A stretch of DNA of 64,000 nt from Burkholderiales bacterium. Its GTDB lineage: Bacteria; Pseudomonadota; Gammaproteobacteria; Burkholderiales; SG8-41. The translations under genes were made by a program, and so were the position numbers. Under the pieces are notes generated by a model, which saw only the letters and a list, made by a program, of their open reading frames with translations, had not been told where the DNA came from and did not search any database. The stretch is taken from contig DATAJS010000027.1 in NCBI GenBank assembly GCA_036262035.1, forward strand, positions 1 through 64,000. Reading direction: 5' to 3'. This document shows, one piece after another, positions 18,560 through 29,263 of this stretch. Position 1 is the first letter of the stretch, and every line of letters begins with the position of its first letter.

Positions 18560-19213
18560 ATGTCAGCCGATTTCCGCCAGGACTTCATCCGATTCGCGCT
18601 CGCGGAAAAGGTGCTGTGCTTCGGTGAGTTTCAGACGAAGGCGGGGCGGCTGTCGCCGTACTTCTTCAACGCCGGCCTGTTCAACCACGGCTCGGCGCTG
18701 CGCCGGCTCGCTGAATTCTACGCGAAAGCCATCCTGACCTCGGGCCTGGGACACGACATGCTGTTCGGCCCCGCCTATAAAGGAATCCCGCTGGTTGCCG
18801 CTATATCCATGGCGCTCGACGAATGGGGTAAGGACCTTCCTTTTGCGTTCAACCGCAAGGAAGCCAAGGACCACGGCGAGGGCGGCAACGTCATCGGGGC
18901 GCCCCTCACGGGCGACGTCCTGATCGTCGACGACGTCATCTCCGCGGGAACTTCGGTGCGCGAATCGGTCGAAACCATCCGGCAGGCGGGAGCGCGTCCG
19001 TGCGGCGTCGCCATCGCGCTCGACCGCATGGAAAAGGGGACCGGGGAGCTGTCGGCCGTACAGGAAGTACGCCAAACCTACGGTATCCCCGTTATTAGCA
19101 TCGCCAGCCTCGACGACCTCGTCGCGTACCTGGCCAATGAAGGGGGAATGAAACCCCGACTGGACGCCGTCCAGGCGTACCGTGACCGCTATGGAGTCTC
19201 TTCGGATGCATGA
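18560..19213 (+). CDS. pyrE: Orotate phosphoribosyltransferase
   Basis: The product has 217 residues. It converts orotate and PRPP to orotidine monophosphate in pyrimidine synthesis. The PRPP loop is [13 protein letters not shown], with [10 protein letters not shown] and [12 protein letters not shown] ahead of it, matching the long PyrE form of proteobacteria. The start at ATG 18560 ([19 protein letters not shown]) is set by the family N-terminus; the upstream open frame is antisense to xth. The DUF4124 gene begins inside its last codons. Confidence 0.95.
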   Translation: MSADFRQDFIRFALAEKVLCFGEFQTKAGRLSPYFFNAGLFNHGSALRRLAEFYAKAILTSGLGHDMLFGPAYKGIPLVAAISMALDEWGKDLPFAFNRKEAKDHGEGGNVIGAPLTGDVLIVDDVISAGTSVRESVETIRQAGARPCGVAIALDRMEKGTGELSAVQEVRQTYGIPVISIASLDDLVAYLANEGGMKPRLDAVQAYRDRYGVSSDA

Positions 19214-19898
19214 TCTGAAACCGCGACTGCGCGCCGTGCTGGGCACGGTGACCGTGCTCGCCCTGCTGGCGGGGCCGGGTGTCGCTTGCGCTCAGAAGAT
19301 CGTGTGCTGGAAGGACAAGAACGGCAAGGTGATCGGCTGCGGCGACAAGGTCCCGCCCGAATTCCAGAGCAGCGCGACCAAGGAGCTGGATGCGCGCGGC
19401 GTGACCCGGCGCACGACCGAGTCGGCCGAAGAAGACCGCCAGCGCCGCCAGCGCGAGCAGGAAGCGGCCAAGACCAAGGTCGAGGAAGACCGCCAGGCGG
19501 TCGACCAGAAGCGCCAGGACAACGCGCTGCTCGCCACTTTCAGCAGCGACAAAGAGATCGACCTCAAGCGCGATCGCGACCTCCAGGTGCTCGACCTCCA
19601 GATCGAGCAGCTCACCAACGCGCAAAAAGGCGCGACGCAGCGTTACAACGACGTGCGGGCGCGCGTGGACGTGGTCGAGAAGAACAAGAAGCCGGTCGGT
19701 CCGCAGCTCAAGGCGGAGCTCGACCGCGCGACGGGCGACAAGCAGCGCGCCGAGCACAACGTCGAGATGAAGCAGAAGGAAAAGCAGGAGCTGCGCGAGC
19801 GCTTCGCCGCTTACAAGAAGCGCTACAACGAGCTGAAGGCCGGCGCCGTGCCCGGCAGCGCACCGTCGCAATCGACTTCGGCTTCAGCGAAGAAATAG
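19206..19898 (+). CDS. DUF4124-type secreted protein with long coiled coil
   Basis: The product has about 230 residues. A signal peptide ([20 protein letters not shown]) leads to the short DUF4124 motif [20 protein letters not shown], then an extended charged helix (about residues 60-210) rich in Arg, Gln, Glu and Lys that should form a coiled coil. Function is unknown; a periplasmic structural or envelope role is only a guess. The start at ATG 19206 has GGAG 9 nt upstream and overlaps the pyrE stop region; ATG 19191 is possible. Confidence 0.75.
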   Translation: MHDLKPRLRAVLGTVTVLALLAGPGVACAQKIVCWKDKNGKVIGCGDKVPPEFQSSATKELDARGVTRRTTESAEEDRQRRQREQEAAKTKVEEDRQAVDQKRQDNALLATFSSDKEIDLKRDRDLQVLDLQIEQLTNAQKGATQRYNDVRARVDVVEKNKKPVGPQLKAELDRATGDKQRAEHNVEMKQKEKQELRERFAAYKKRYNELKAGAVPGSAPSQSTSASAKK

Positions 19899-19958
19899 GC
19901 GTCGTCCTCGGCGAAGGCCAGGACCCATTTTGACCTTCCAAGCCGCGTACACCGTCCG

Positions 19959-20143
19959 CCGTCATTCCCGCGGAGACGGGCCCTCCCGTCATTCCCGCGG
20001 AGACGGCCCCTGCCGTCATTCCCGCGTTAGGCGGGCCCTGCCGTCATTCCCGCGCAGGCGGGAATCCATTTTTGACCCGGGGACTTGAACGTCAAAATGG
20101 ATCCCGGATCGCGCCCGCTGCCGCGGGCGCATCCGGGATGACC
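19959..20143. repeat. Tandem 27-bp repeat fused to a composite palindromic element
   Basis: Four units starting CCGTCATTCCCGCG begin at 19959, 19986, 20013 and 20041 (periods 27, 27, 28). The last merges into ATTCCC-N8-GGGAAT (20046-20065), then a hairpin CCATTTTTGAC / GTCAAAATGG, then a long GC hairpin (ATCCCGGAT... / ...ATCCGGGAT, to 20140). The ATTCCC-N8-GGGAAT core fits the dRS3 repeat known from Neisseria. It lies in the convergent gap between the DUF4124 gene and gatB and may also terminate both. Confidence 0.85.
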
Positions 20144-20179
20144 GAAATCGCGAAGCGCAACGCGACGTAGCGCGCCGCG

Positions 20180-21625
20180 CTACGTCAGTTTGCGCTTCAG
20201 GATTTCGGTCACCTGCTGCGGATTGGCTTTCCCTTTCGTCGCCTTCATCACCTGCCCCACCAGCGCGTTGAAGGCTTTCTCCTTCCCGCCGCGGTAGTCC
20301 GCCACCTGCTGCGCGTTCTTCGCGAGGACTTCGTCGGCGATCTTCTCGAGCTCGCCGGAATCGGAGATCTGCCTGAGGCCGCGCTTGTCGATGATCGCGT
20401 CCGCCGCGTCGTCGCCGGAGGCCTCGCCTTCCCAGATCGCGTCGAACACTTCGCGCGCGATCTTGTTCGAGATCGTGCCGTCGGCGATGCGCTCGACCAG
20501 CTTGCGCAGCTGCTTCGCACCGACTTTCGCTTCGCCGATGTCGAGATTCGCATCGTTGAGCTTCGCCGACAGCGGGCCCGCGACCCAGTTCGCGACGAGC
20601 TTGGCGGTCGCGGCGGGCGCGCCGGCGGCGGCCGCGTCGAAGTAATCGGCGATCTCGCGGCTCGACGTCAGCACCGAGGCGTCATAGGCGGTCAGCGAGT
20701 ACTCACTCGCGTAACGCTCGCGCCGCACCTGCGGCAGCTCCGGCAGCGCAGCCTGCACCTCGGCGAGCTGAGGCTCGGTGATCTCGAGCGGCAGGAGGTC
20801 GGGATCGGGAAAGTAGCGGTAGTCGTGCGCGTCCTCTTTGCTCCGCATCGGGCGCGTCTCGTCGCGGTCCGGGTCGTACAGCCGCGTCTCCTGCCGGACC
20901 GTCCCGCCGTCCTCGATGACCTCGATCTGCCGCCGCACCTCGTACTCGATCGCGCGCTCGAGGAAGCGGAACGAGTTGAGGTTCTTGATCTCGCAGCGCG
21001 TGCCGAGCGCTTCGCCCGGCCGCCGCACCGACACGTTGGCGTCGCAGCGGAACGAGCCTTCCTGCATGTTGCCGTCGCAGATGTCGATCCAGCGCACCAG
21101 GCCGTGCAGCGCTTTCGCGTAGGCGACCGCCTCCGCCGACGAGCGCATGTCGGGCTCGGTGACGATCTCCAGCAGCGGCGTGCCCGCGCGGTTCAGATCG
21201 ATACCGGTCTCGCCGTGGAAATCCTCGTGCAGCGATTTGCCCGCGTCTTCCTCGAGATGGGCGCGCGTGAGCTTGACCGTCTTCTCGGCGTCGCCGACGA
21301 CGATCGTAAGGCTGCCGCCTTCGACCACCGGCAGCTCGTACTGGCTGATCTGGTAGCCCTTGGGAAGGTCGGGATAGAAGTAGTTCTTGCGGGCGAAGAT
21401 CGAGCGCCGGTTCACCCGCGCGCCGACCGACAGCCCGAAGCGGATCGCCTTCTCGACCGCGCTCTTGTTGAGCACCGGCAGCACGCCGGGCAGCGCGATG
21501 TCGACCGCCGACGCCTGCGTGTTCGGCGCCGCGCCGAACGCCGTGGACGCCCCCGAAAAGATCTTCGACCGCGTGCTCAACTGAACGTGAGTCTCTAGGC
21601 CGATTACGACTTCCCACCCGTTCAC
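20180..21625 (-). CDS. gatB: Aspartyl/glutamyl-tRNA amidotransferase subunit B
   Basis: The product has 481 residues. GatB binds misacylated Glu-tRNA-Gln or Asp-tRNA-Asn and activates it for amidation. Signatures are [32 protein letters not shown] and [14 protein letters not shown]; the C-terminal YqeY-like tail ends with [13 protein letters not shown]. The start is GTG at 21623-21625 (MNGWEVVIG), and this GTG lies within an 8-bp tandem repeat (CGTTCACY on the plus strand). It is third gene of gatC-gatA-gatB on the minus strand. Confidence 0.95.
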   Translation of the reverse strand: MNGWEVVIGLETHVQLSTRSKIFSGASTAFGAAPNTQASAVDIALPGVLPVLNKSAVEKAIRFGLSVGARVNRRSIFARKNYFYPDLPKGYQISQYELPVVEGGSLTIVVGDAEKTVKLTRAHLEEDAGKSLHEDFHGETGIDLNRAGTPLLEIVTEPDMRSSAEAVAYAKALHGLVRWIDICDGNMQEGSFRCDANVSVRRPGEALGTRCEIKNLNSFRFLERAIEYEVRRQIEVIEDGGTVRQETRLYDPDRDETRPMRSKEDAHDYRYFPDPDLLPLEITEPQLAEVQAALPELPQVRRERYASEYSLTAYDASVLTSSREIADYFDAAAAGAPAATAKLVANWVAGPLSAKLNDANLDIGEAKVGAKQLRKLVERIADGTISNKIAREVFDAIWEGEASGDDAADAIIDKRGLRQISDSGELEKIADEVLAKNAQQVADYRGGKEKAFNALVGQVMKATKGKANPQQVTEILKRKLT

Positions 21626-21650
21626 TCGTTCACCCGTTCACTCGTTCACG
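21619..21650. repeat. Four 8-bp tandem units at the gatA-gatB junction
   Basis: CGTTCACT, CGTTCACC, CGTTCACT and CGTTCACG stand head to tail. Read on the minus strand each unit offers a GTG (in GTGAACG), and the last forms the gatB start codon and following codons. No inverted second arm is visible here. Confidence 0.7.
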
Positions 21651-21652
21651 CA

Positions 21653-23107
21653 TTAAACGCCGGCGGGGGCGCGCAGATGCCAGTCCGTCGCAAGCTGGTA
21701 CTGATGACCCACGTTCAGCATCCGCGCCTCGTCGAAATAACTGCCGATGACCTGCAATCCCACCGGCAGGCCTTGCGTGTCGAACCCGCAGGGAATGGAC
21801 ATGCCGGGCAGCCCCGCGAGGTTGACCCCGATGGTGTAGATGTCCGAGAGATACATCTGCACCGGGTCCGACGACTTCTCGCCGATCCTGAACGCGGTCG
21901 ACGGGCTCGTCGGTCCCATGATCACGTCGCACTGCTCGAACGCCTTGACGAAATCCTGGGCGATCAGCCGCCGCAGCTTCTGGGCGCGGATGTAGTAGGC
22001 GTCGTAGTAGCCGTGCGAGAGCACGTAGGTGCCGATCAGGATGCGGCGCTTCACTTCGGCGCCGAAGCCTTCCGCGCGCGTCTTCTCGTACATCTCTTCG
22101 AGATCGCGATACTCGGGCGTGCGGTAACCGTAGCGCACGCCGTCGTAGCGCGCGAGGTTGCTCGACGCCTCCGCGGGGGCGAGCACGTAGTACACCGGCA
22201 CCGAGAGCTTCATGTTCGGCAGCGCGACTTCCACGGTGGTCGCCCCGAGCTTGCGGTAGTCGGCGATCGCCGCTTCCACCGACTGCGCGATGTCGGCTGG
22301 CAGGCCGGCGGCGAAGAACTCTTTCGGCAGCCCGATGCGCAGACCCGCGAGCGGCTTCGCGAGATCGCGCGAGTAATCCTCGAGCGGCCGCTCGAGGCTC
22401 GTCGAATCGCGGGCGTCGAACCCCGCCATCGAGTTCATCATGAGGGCCATGTCCTCGGCGCTCTTCGCCATCGGCCCCGCCTGGTCGAGGCTGGATGCGA
22501 ACGCGATCATGCCGTAGCGCGAGCACACGCCGTAGGTCGGCTTGAGGCCGGAGACGCCGACCATCGCCGCCGGCTGGCGTATCGAGCCGCCGGTGTCGGT
22601 GGCGGTCGCCGCGGGCGCGAGCCGCGCCGCGACCGCCACGGCGGAGCCGCCCGAGCTGCCGCCGGACACGCAGTCGACGTTCCAGGGATTGCGGACCGGA
22701 CCGTAGAACGACGACTCGTTCGACGAGCCCATCGCGAACTCGTCCATGTTGGTCTTGCCGAGGGTGACCGCGCCGGCTTCGTTCAGGCGCTCGACGACGT
22801 GCGCGTCGTAGGGCGACACGAAGTTCGAGAGCATCTTCGAGCCGCACGTGGTGAGCCAGCCCTTGGCGCAGAAGATGTCTTTCTGGGCGATCGGTATGCC
22901 GGTCAGCGGACCCGCGCGGCCCGCGGCGCGCGCGTTGTCGGCTTCGCGCGCCTGCGCGAGGCTGCGCTCCTCGTCGACGGTCACGAACGCGTTGTAGCGC
23001 GCGTTGAAGCCGGCGATGCGTTTCAGGAAGAGCTGCGTGAGCTCGACGCTGGATATCTTGCCGCCGGCCAGCGCTTCGCTCAGCGATTTCAGGCTTTCTC
23101 GATGCAT
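21653..23107 (-). CDS. gatA: Aspartyl/glutamyl-tRNA amidotransferase subunit A
   Basis: This 484-residue amidase-signature enzyme releases ammonia from glutamine for the GatB-bound tRNA. The Ser-cisSer-Lys triad is seen in [10 protein letters not shown] (Lys), [17 protein letters not shown] and [14 protein letters not shown] (Ser pair). The length is normal. The start ATG at 23105-23107 follows a 95-nt repeat-filled gap from gatC. With gatB and gatC it makes the complete GatCAB complex. Confidence 0.95.
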   Translation of the reverse strand: MHRESLKSLSEALAGGKISSVELTQLFLKRIAGFNARYNAFVTVDEERSLAQAREADNARAAGRAGPLTGIPIAQKDIFCAKGWLTTCGSKMLSNFVSPYDAHVVERLNEAGAVTLGKTNMDEFAMGSSNESSFYGPVRNPWNVDCVSGGSSGGSAVAVAARLAPAATATDTGGSIRQPAAMVGVSGLKPTYGVCSRYGMIAFASSLDQAGPMAKSAEDMALMMNSMAGFDARDSTSLERPLEDYSRDLAKPLAGLRIGLPKEFFAAGLPADIAQSVEAAIADYRKLGATTVEVALPNMKLSVPVYYVLAPAEASSNLARYDGVRYGYRTPEYRDLEEMYEKTRAEGFGAEVKRRILIGTYVLSHGYYDAYYIRAQKLRRLIAQDFVKAFEQCDVIMGPTSPSTAFRIGEKSSDPVQMYLSDIYTIGVNLAGLPGMSIPCGFDTQGLPVGLQVIGSYFDEARMLNVGHQYQLATDWHLRAPAGV

Positions 23108-23111
23108 GCTG

Positions 23112-23200
23112 CGAGGAGAGGAGAAAGGAGAGAGGCGATAGGAGAAAACCGGGCGTTCCCACGAGCGTTCTCCTCTCTGCTATCCCCTCTCTCCTCTCTG
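23112..23200. repeat. Inverted purine tandem repeat, unit GGAGAGGAGAAA, gatC-gatA gap
   Basis: The left arm (23112-23148) is an all-purine series of GAGGAG and GAGAAAGGAGAG units. The right arm (23167-23200) is the matching all-pyrimidine series (CTCCTCTCTG, TCCCCTCTCTCC). The arms can pair over about 30 nt around a spacer of about 18 nt. Confidence 0.75.
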
Positions 23201-23202
23201 AA

Positions 23203-23490
23203 TCATTCGATGACTTTCGGAACGAGATACAGGCCGTGCTCGACCTTCGGCGCGACGCTCTGGAAGAGCTCGCGCTGGTCGGGCTCGGCCACGGCGTCCT
23301 CGCGCAGACGCAGCGTGACGTCGTACGCGTGAGCCATCGGCTCGACGCCGCTGACGTCCACCGCCCGCATCTCCTCGATCAAGCCGAAGATGCGGTCGAG
23401 CTGGCCGAGGACCTCGATCGCCTCGCGTTCGTCGATCGCGATACGGGCGAGGCGGGCGACGCGTTTTACGTCGTCGGGCGTGAAGGACAT
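23203..23490 (-). CDS. gatC: Aspartyl/glutamyl-tRNA amidotransferase subunit C
   Basis: The product has 95 residues, beginning MSFTPDDVKRVARLARIAID, with the conserved ending QRELFQSVAPKVEHGLYLVP typical of GatC. It wraps the GatA-GatB interface and stabilises the complex. It is first gene of the gatCAB unit, divergent from mreB with an 88-nt shared promoter region. Confidence 0.94.
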   Translation of the reverse strand: MSFTPDDVKRVARLARIAIDEREAIEVLGQLDRIFGLIEEMRAVDVSGVEPMAHAYDVTLRLREDAVAEPDQRELFQSVAPKVEHGLYLVPKVIE

Positions 23491-23505
23491 TTGCGGGGAA
23501 AAGGC

Positions 23506-23534
23506 TTAAAAATCGAAGCCCGATAGGGTATCAT
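23506..23534 (+). promoter_or_regulatory. Candidate sigma-70 promoter for mreB
   Basis: TTAAAA (23506-23511), a 17-nt spacer and TATCAT (23529-23534) lie in an A/T-richer island 45 nt before the mreB ATG. Spacing is ideal but the -35 match is weak. Confidence 0.4.
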
Positions 23535-23536
23535 AG

Positions 23537-24622
<1,086 letters not shown>

Positions 24623-24627
24623 CGTCG

Positions 24628-24766
24628 GTGAAACGTGAAACGTGAAAAGTGAAACGTCGGGAGCGGTAGGACGCAGCGCACCGGTGGTTCCTGACTGGAC
24701 AACGCGTCTGCGGCGCCCGGTGGTCATCCACGATGCGTTTCACGTTTCACGTTTCACGTTTCACGA
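24628..24766. repeat. Inverted tandem repeat, unit GTGAAAC, mreB-mreC gap
   Basis: The left arm (24628-24657) has four 7-nt GTGAAAC-type units and the right arm (24735-24766) four GTTTCAC units. The spacer of about 77 nt is GC-rich. Arms of about 30 bp could form a very stable hairpin in the mreB-mreC transcript. This is the cleanest example in the window. Confidence 0.85.
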
Positions 24767-24770
24767 CTAA

Positions 24771-25700
24771 ATGGAACACCAGCCGCCGCCGTTTTTCAGG
24801 ACCGGCTTAAGCCCTCTCGCACGACTCTTCATCTTCCTGACGCTCTCGCTCGGGCTCATCGTCGCCGACGCGAGATTGAAGTACCTCGACACGGTGCGTC
24901 AGGCCGCTTCGGTCGTCATCTATCCTCTGCAGCGCATCGCCGGCGCCCCGGCCAGCATCTTCAGCCGCGCCTCGGAGTTCTTCGTGAGCTCGAGCTCGCT
25001 GCGCGCCGAGAACGCGAAGCTCGCGCAGGAGAACCTCCACAGCGCGGCCCAGCTCCAGCAGCTCGCCACGCTGGCGATGGAGAACGAGCAGCTGCGCAAG
25101 CTCGTGGAAGCGCGCCAGCGCCTGACCGCCAAGACGAGCTTCGCCGAGATCCTCTACGCGGCGCGCGATCCGTTCTCGCGCAAGATCGTCATCGACCAGG
25201 GCTCGCAGCACGGCGTCAGGCCGGGCGAGCCGGTGATCGACGGCCGCGGGGTGATCGGACAGGTCACCCGGGTCTATCCGTGGCTCGCGGAGGTCACGCT
25301 GATCACCGACAAGGGCCACCTCGTGCCGGTGCTCAACCCGCGTAACGGTCTGCGCGCGGTGCTCGCCGGCACCGGCAACGACGGGGCGCTGGAGCTGAAG
25401 TTCGTGCCGCTCAACGCCGACTTCGAGAACAACGACCAGCTCGTCACCTCGGGCATCGACGGGGTGTATCCGCCGGGCCTGCCGGTGGCGCAGGTCTCGA
25501 ACGTCGAGCGCAACGCGGCCTACCTTTTTGCGCGCATCATCTGCAAACCGCTCGCGGGCGTGAACAATCACAAGCAGGTGCTGGTCGTACACGCCGACCA
25601 GGCGCTGCCGGAGCGGCCGGCCGAGCAGCCGGAGAAGGCGGAAAAGCCGGCGGGCAAGAAGGGCCGGCGCGGCACGCCGCCGGCGGGAGGTCCGGGCTAG
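24771..25700 (+). CDS. mreC: Rod shape-determining protein MreC
   Basis: The product has 309 residues. A short cytoplasmic start is followed by one membrane helix (ARLFIFLTLSLGLIVADARL), a coiled coil (about 65-115, ENAKLAQENLHSAAQLQQLA) and the double beta-barrel periplasmic domain (IDQGSQHGVRPGEPVIDGRG; LVTSGIDGVYPPGLPVAQV). MreC links MreB to PBP2 and RodA. The Lys/Pro/Gly-rich C-terminal tail (from about residue 280) is common in this class. The TAG stop shares its last base with the GTG start of mreD. Confidence 0.93.
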   Translation: MEHQPPPFFRTGLSPLARLFIFLTLSLGLIVADARLKYLDTVRQAASVVIYPLQRIAGAPASIFSRASEFFVSSSSLRAENAKLAQENLHSAAQLQQLATLAMENEQLRKLVEARQRLTAKTSFAEILYAARDPFSRKIVIDQGSQHGVRPGEPVIDGRGVIGQVTRVYPWLAEVTLITDKGHLVPVLNPRNGLRAVLAGTGNDGALELKFVPLNADFENNDQLVTSGIDGVYPPGLPVAQVSNVERNAAYLFARIICKPLAGVNNHKQVLVVHADQALPERPAEQPEKAEKPAGKKGRRGTPPAGGPG

Positions 25701-26209
25701 TGGATATCGTCGCAAAACATGAAATCCTGCTGCCGGTCAAACCGGCGTTCATCGCGTTCACGCTCATCGTCGCGGTGCTGCTCAACATGCTGCTCGGCTG
25801 GACCGAGTGGCTGCGCCCCGACTTCGTGGCCGTGGTGATCCTGTACTGGGTGATCCAGCAGCCCCGGCGCGTCGGCTTCACCATCGCGTTCACGCTGGGC
25901 CTGCTGATGGACGTGGCCGAAGGCACGCTCTTCGGCCAGCACGCGCTCGCCTACTCGATCCTCGCCTTCGCGGGCATCGCGCTGCACCGGCGCGTCCGCC
26001 AGTTCAGCCTGACCGAGCAGGTATTCCACGTCGTCCCGCTGTTCCTCGCCAACGACCTGATCGTGCTCGGCATCCGGCTGCTGGGCGGGGCGGACTTCCC
26101 CGGGTATCGTTACTTCATCGGCACCGTGTTCGCCGGGCTCATCTGGCCGCCGGTGTCCATCCTGCTCAAGCTGCCGCAGCGTCCGCGTCCCGACCCCGAC
26201 CATGTCTGA
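25700..26209 (+). CDS. mreD: Rod shape-determining protein MreD
   Basis: This 169-residue, almost wholly hydrophobic protein has about five membrane helices (AFIAFTLIVAVLLNMLLGW; FVAVVILYWVIQQPRRVGF; ending WPPVSILLKLPQRPRPDPD). GFTIAFTLGLLMDVAEGTLFG is the MreD family centre. It starts at GTG 25700, overlapping mreC by one base, and overlaps mrdA by 8 nt. Confidence 0.92.
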   Translation: MDIVAKHEILLPVKPAFIAFTLIVAVLLNMLLGWTEWLRPDFVAVVILYWVIQQPRRVGFTIAFTLGLLMDVAEGTLFGQHALAYSILAFAGIALHRRVRQFSLTEQVFHVVPLFLANDLIVLGIRLLGGADFPGYRYFIGTVFAGLIWPPVSILLKLPQRPRPDPDHV

Positions 26210-28112
26210 GCTGAACATCACCGTCGGCACCGAGATGCGCGACGCGGAGCGCGAGCTCCACCATTTCCGCGTGCGCCTGGGGATCGCCTCGACGTTCGTG
26301 CTGGTGATGTTCGCGCTGCTCTTCGCGCGCTTCTTCTACCTCCAGGTCGTCATGCACGAGCACTATCACACCCTGGCGGAGGCGAATCGCATCTCGATCC
26401 TGCCGATCGTGCCCAATCGCGGCATCATCGTCGACCGCAACGGCGTCGTGCTCGCGACCAACTACTCCGCGTACACGCTGGAGATCACGCCCTCCAAGGT
26501 CGAGAGCCTCGAAGCGACGATCGACGAGCTCGCCACGCTGGTCGAGATCGGCCCGCGCGACCGCCGGCGCTTCAAGAAGCTGCTCGAGGAGAGCAAGCGC
26601 TTCGAGAGCCTGCCGATCCGCACGCGGCTCTCCGACGAGGAGATCGCGCGCTTCGCCGCCAACCGCTATCGCTTTCCCGGCGTGGACGTGCGCGCGCGCC
26701 TCTTCCGCTCTTATCCGCAGGGCGAGCTCTTCTCGCACGTGATCGGCCACATCGGCCGGGTCAACCAGAAGGACCTCGACAAGCTCGAAGCCGAAGGCCG
26801 CAGCTCGAACTATCGCGGCACCGACTACATCGGCAAGACCGGCCTGGAGTACAGCTACGAAGACCAGCTCCACGGCACCACCGGCGTCGAGCAGGTCGAG
26901 GTCGACTCGGGCGGGCGCGCGGTGCGCTCGCTGTCTCGCAGCTCTCCGATCTCGGGCAGCAACCTCGTCCTCAAGCTGGACGCGAAGCTGCAGGAAGTGG
27001 TTTACAACGCGTTCGGCGACCGCCGCGGCGCGCTCGTCGCGATCGAGCCGTCCACCGGCGGCGTGCTCGCCTTCGTCAGCAAGCCCGGCTTCGATCCCAA
27101 CCTCTTCGTCGACGGCATCGACCAGGAGAACTGGAACGAGCTGAACAACTCGCCCGACAAGCCGATGGTGAACCGGGCGCTCGCGGGCACCTACCCGCCC
27201 GGATCGACGTTCAAGCCTTTCATGGCGCTGGCGGCGCTCACCTACGGCAAGCGCACGCCGGGCCAGGCGATCTCGGACCCCGGCTTCTACACTTTCGGCG
27301 GCCACACCTTCCGCGACGACAAGGTCGGCGGCCACGGCATGGTCGACATGTACAAGTCGATCGTCGCGTCGTGCGACACCTATTACTACATCCTCGCCAA
27401 CGACCTGACGATCGACGGCATCTCGCGCTTCATGGGCACGCTCGGCTTCGGCAGCCGCACCGGCATCGACCTCGCCGGCGAGGCCGAAGGGGTGCTGCCG
27501 TCTCAGGAATGGAAGCGCAAGCGCTTCAAGCGGCCCGAGCAGAAGAAGTGGTACGCGGGCGAGACGATCAGCATCGGCATCGGCCAGGGCTACAACTCGT
27601 ACACCCCGCTCCAGCTCGCCGCGGCCACGGCGACGCTCGCCAACGACGGCGTGATGTTCAGGCCGCACCTGGTCAACTACGTCGAGGAAGTGCATACCCG
27701 GCAGCGCACGCCGATCGAGCCCAGGCCGCTGCGCAGCCTCGACTGGAAACAGGAGCACATCGCGACGATCAAGCGCGCCATGGTGGGCGTCAACAAGGAA
27801 GGGACGTCCGCGCGCGCTTTCGCCGGCGCGCAGTACACGAGCGGCGGCAAGACCGGCACCGCGCAGGTGATCGGCCTCAAGGGCGAGAAGTACGTCGAGA
27901 GCCGTGTCGCCGAGCGTCATCGCGACCACGCGCTCTTCATCGCCTACGCGCCGGCCGAGAATCCCAAGATCGCGGTCGCGGTGATCGTCGAGAACTCCGG
28001 CTTCGGCGCGCGCGCCGCGGCGCCGATCGCGCGGCAGGTCTTCGATTACTGGCTGCTCGGCAAGGACGCGAAGAAGCCGGTCAAGGACGACGACGATGCA
28101 CCCCAATATTAG
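26202..28112 (+). CDS. mrdA: Penicillin-binding protein 2 (elongation transpeptidase)
   Basis: The product has 636 residues. An N-terminal membrane helix (FVLVMFALLFARFFYLQVV) is followed by the pedestal domain and the transpeptidase domain. Active-site motifs are the SxxK in YPPGSTFKPFMALAAL, SCDTYYY at the SxN position as usual for PBP2, and KTGTAQV. GLEYSYEDQLHGTTGVEQVE is typical of PBP2. It crosslinks peptidoglycan during cell elongation together with RodA, whose gene overlaps its end by 17 nt. Confidence 0.96.
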   Translation: MSELNITVGTEMRDAERELHHFRVRLGIASTFVLVMFALLFARFFYLQVVMHEHYHTLAEANRISILPIVPNRGIIVDRNGVVLATNYSAYTLEITPSKVESLEATIDELATLVEIGPRDRRRFKKLLEESKRFESLPIRTRLSDEEIARFAANRYRFPGVDVRARLFRSYPQGELFSHVIGHIGRVNQKDLDKLEAEGRSSNYRGTDYIGKTGLEYSYEDQLHGTTGVEQVEVDSGGRAVRSLSRSSPISGSNLVLKLDAKLQEVVYNAFGDRRGALVAIEPSTGGVLAFVSKPGFDPNLFVDGIDQENWNELNNSPDKPMVNRALAGTYPPGSTFKPFMALAALTYGKRTPGQAISDPGFYTFGGHTFRDDKVGGHGMVDMYKSIVASCDTYYYILANDLTIDGISRFMGTLGFGSRTGIDLAGEAEGVLPSQEWKRKRFKRPEQKKWYAGETISIGIGQGYNSYTPLQLAAATATLANDGVMFRPHLVNYVEEVHTRQRTPIEPRPLRSLDWKQEHIATIKRAMVGVNKEGTSARAFAGAQYTSGGKTGTAQVIGLKGEKYVESRVAERHRDHALFIAYAPAENPKIAVAVIVENSGFGARAAAPIARQVFDYWLLGKDAKKPVKDDDDAPQY

Positions 28113-29199
28113 GCGCGTCGTCCGCTTCTTCACCGCCCACCTCGACCAGCCGCTGCTGGGCGCGGTCCTGCTCCTCATGATCGCGGGGCTCGTCGTGCTC
28201 TACAGCGCATCGAACGGCAGCTTCGCGCGCACCAGCGGGCAGTTCACCAACATGCTCGTCGCGCTCGGCGTGATGTGGGTGTTCGCGCAGATCCCGCCGC
28301 ATTACCTCATGCGGCTGTCGGTGCCGGTGTACGCGGTCGGCCTGCTGCTGCTGGTCGGCGTCGCGCTCTTCGGCGAGATCGTGAACGGCGCGCGGCGCTG
28401 GCTGCACATCGGGGTCACGCGCATCCAGCCCTCCGAGATCATGAAGATCGCGGTGCCGCTCATGCTCGCGTGGTACTTCGACCGCTACGAGGCGACGCTG
28501 CGCCTGAAGAACTACGCGATCGGCGTGCTGCTGCTGCTCGTGCCCGTGGGGCTGATCGCGCGTCAGCCCGACCTCGGCACCGCCATCCTGATCTTCGCGA
28601 GCGGCAGCTTCGTCATCTTCCTCGCGGGGTTGTCGTGGCGGATCATCGCGGCGCTCTTCGTCGCCGGCTGCGCGAGCCTGCCGCTGGTGTGGTCGGTGCT
28701 GCACGATTACCAGCGTCAGCGAGTACTCACTCTCCTCGATCCGTCACAGGATCCGCTGGGCGCCGGCTATCACACGATCCAGTCGACGATCGCGCTCGGC
28801 TCGGGCGGCATCGCGGGTAAAGGCTGGCTGTCGGGGTCGCAGACCCACCTCGACTTCATTCCCGAGCGCACGACCGATTTCATCTTCGCGGTGTACTCCG
28901 AGGAGTTCGGCCTGATCGGCAACGGCATCCTGCTCGTGCTTTTCCTGCTCGTCATCGCACGCGCCGCCGCGATCACGGCCAACGCCCCGTCGCTCTTCAC
29001 GCGTCTCTTCGCCGGCGCCATCATGCTCACCTTCTTCACCTACGCCTTCGTGAACATGGGCATGGTGAGCGGCATCCTGCCGGTCGTCGGCGTGCCGCTG
29101 CCGCTCATTAGCTACGGCGGAACGTCGCTCGTGACAATCTGTCTCGGCTTCGGCATCCTGATGAGCATACAGACGCACAAGAAGCTGGTACAGACGTGA
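28096..29199 (+). CDS. rodA: Peptidoglycan glycosyltransferase RodA
   Basis: This is a 367-residue SEDS protein with about ten membrane helices. SEDS marks include ARRWLHIGVTRIQPSEIMKI, ARQPDLGTAILIFASG, STIALGSGGIAGKGW, TDFIFAVYSEEFGLIGNG and LPLISYGGTSL near the end. It polymerises lipid II as partner of PBP2. Its TGA stop lies within the first GTGACGG unit of the downstream repeat. Confidence 0.96.
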   Translation: MHPNIRRVVRFFTAHLDQPLLGAVLLLMIAGLVVLYSASNGSFARTSGQFTNMLVALGVMWVFAQIPPHYLMRLSVPVYAVGLLLLVGVALFGEIVNGARRWLHIGVTRIQPSEIMKIAVPLMLAWYFDRYEATLRLKNYAIGVLLLLVPVGLIARQPDLGTAILIFASGSFVIFLAGLSWRIIAALFVAGCASLPLVWSVLHDYQRQRVLTLLDPSQDPLGAGYHTIQSTIALGSGGIAGKGWLSGSQTHLDFIPERTTDFIFAVYSEEFGLIGNGILLVLFLLVIARAAAITANAPSLFTRLFAGAIMLTFFTYAFVNMGMVSGILPVVGVPLPLISYGGTSLVTICLGFGILMSIQTHKKLVQT

Positions 29200-29258
29200 C
29201 GGATGAACCGGTGACGGGTAAAGCGGTGACGAAAACCGGTGACATGGTGCGGTGACGA
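29195..29258. repeat. Tandem GTGACGG repeat after rodA
   Basis: Five units of GTGACGGRTRAAGC/GTGACGAAAACC type (periods 15, 15, 13, 13) are the same family as the repeats at 14312 and 49839. The first unit contains the rodA stop codon. No reverse-complement arm follows; a different palindrome does. Confidence 0.75.
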
Positions 29259-29263
29259 AAGCC

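Noticed and set aside
19959-20068. Tandem ~27-bp repeats as a CRISPR array
   Set aside because: Units are directly adjacent with no unique spacers and no cas genes; the ends merge into a palindromic repeat.
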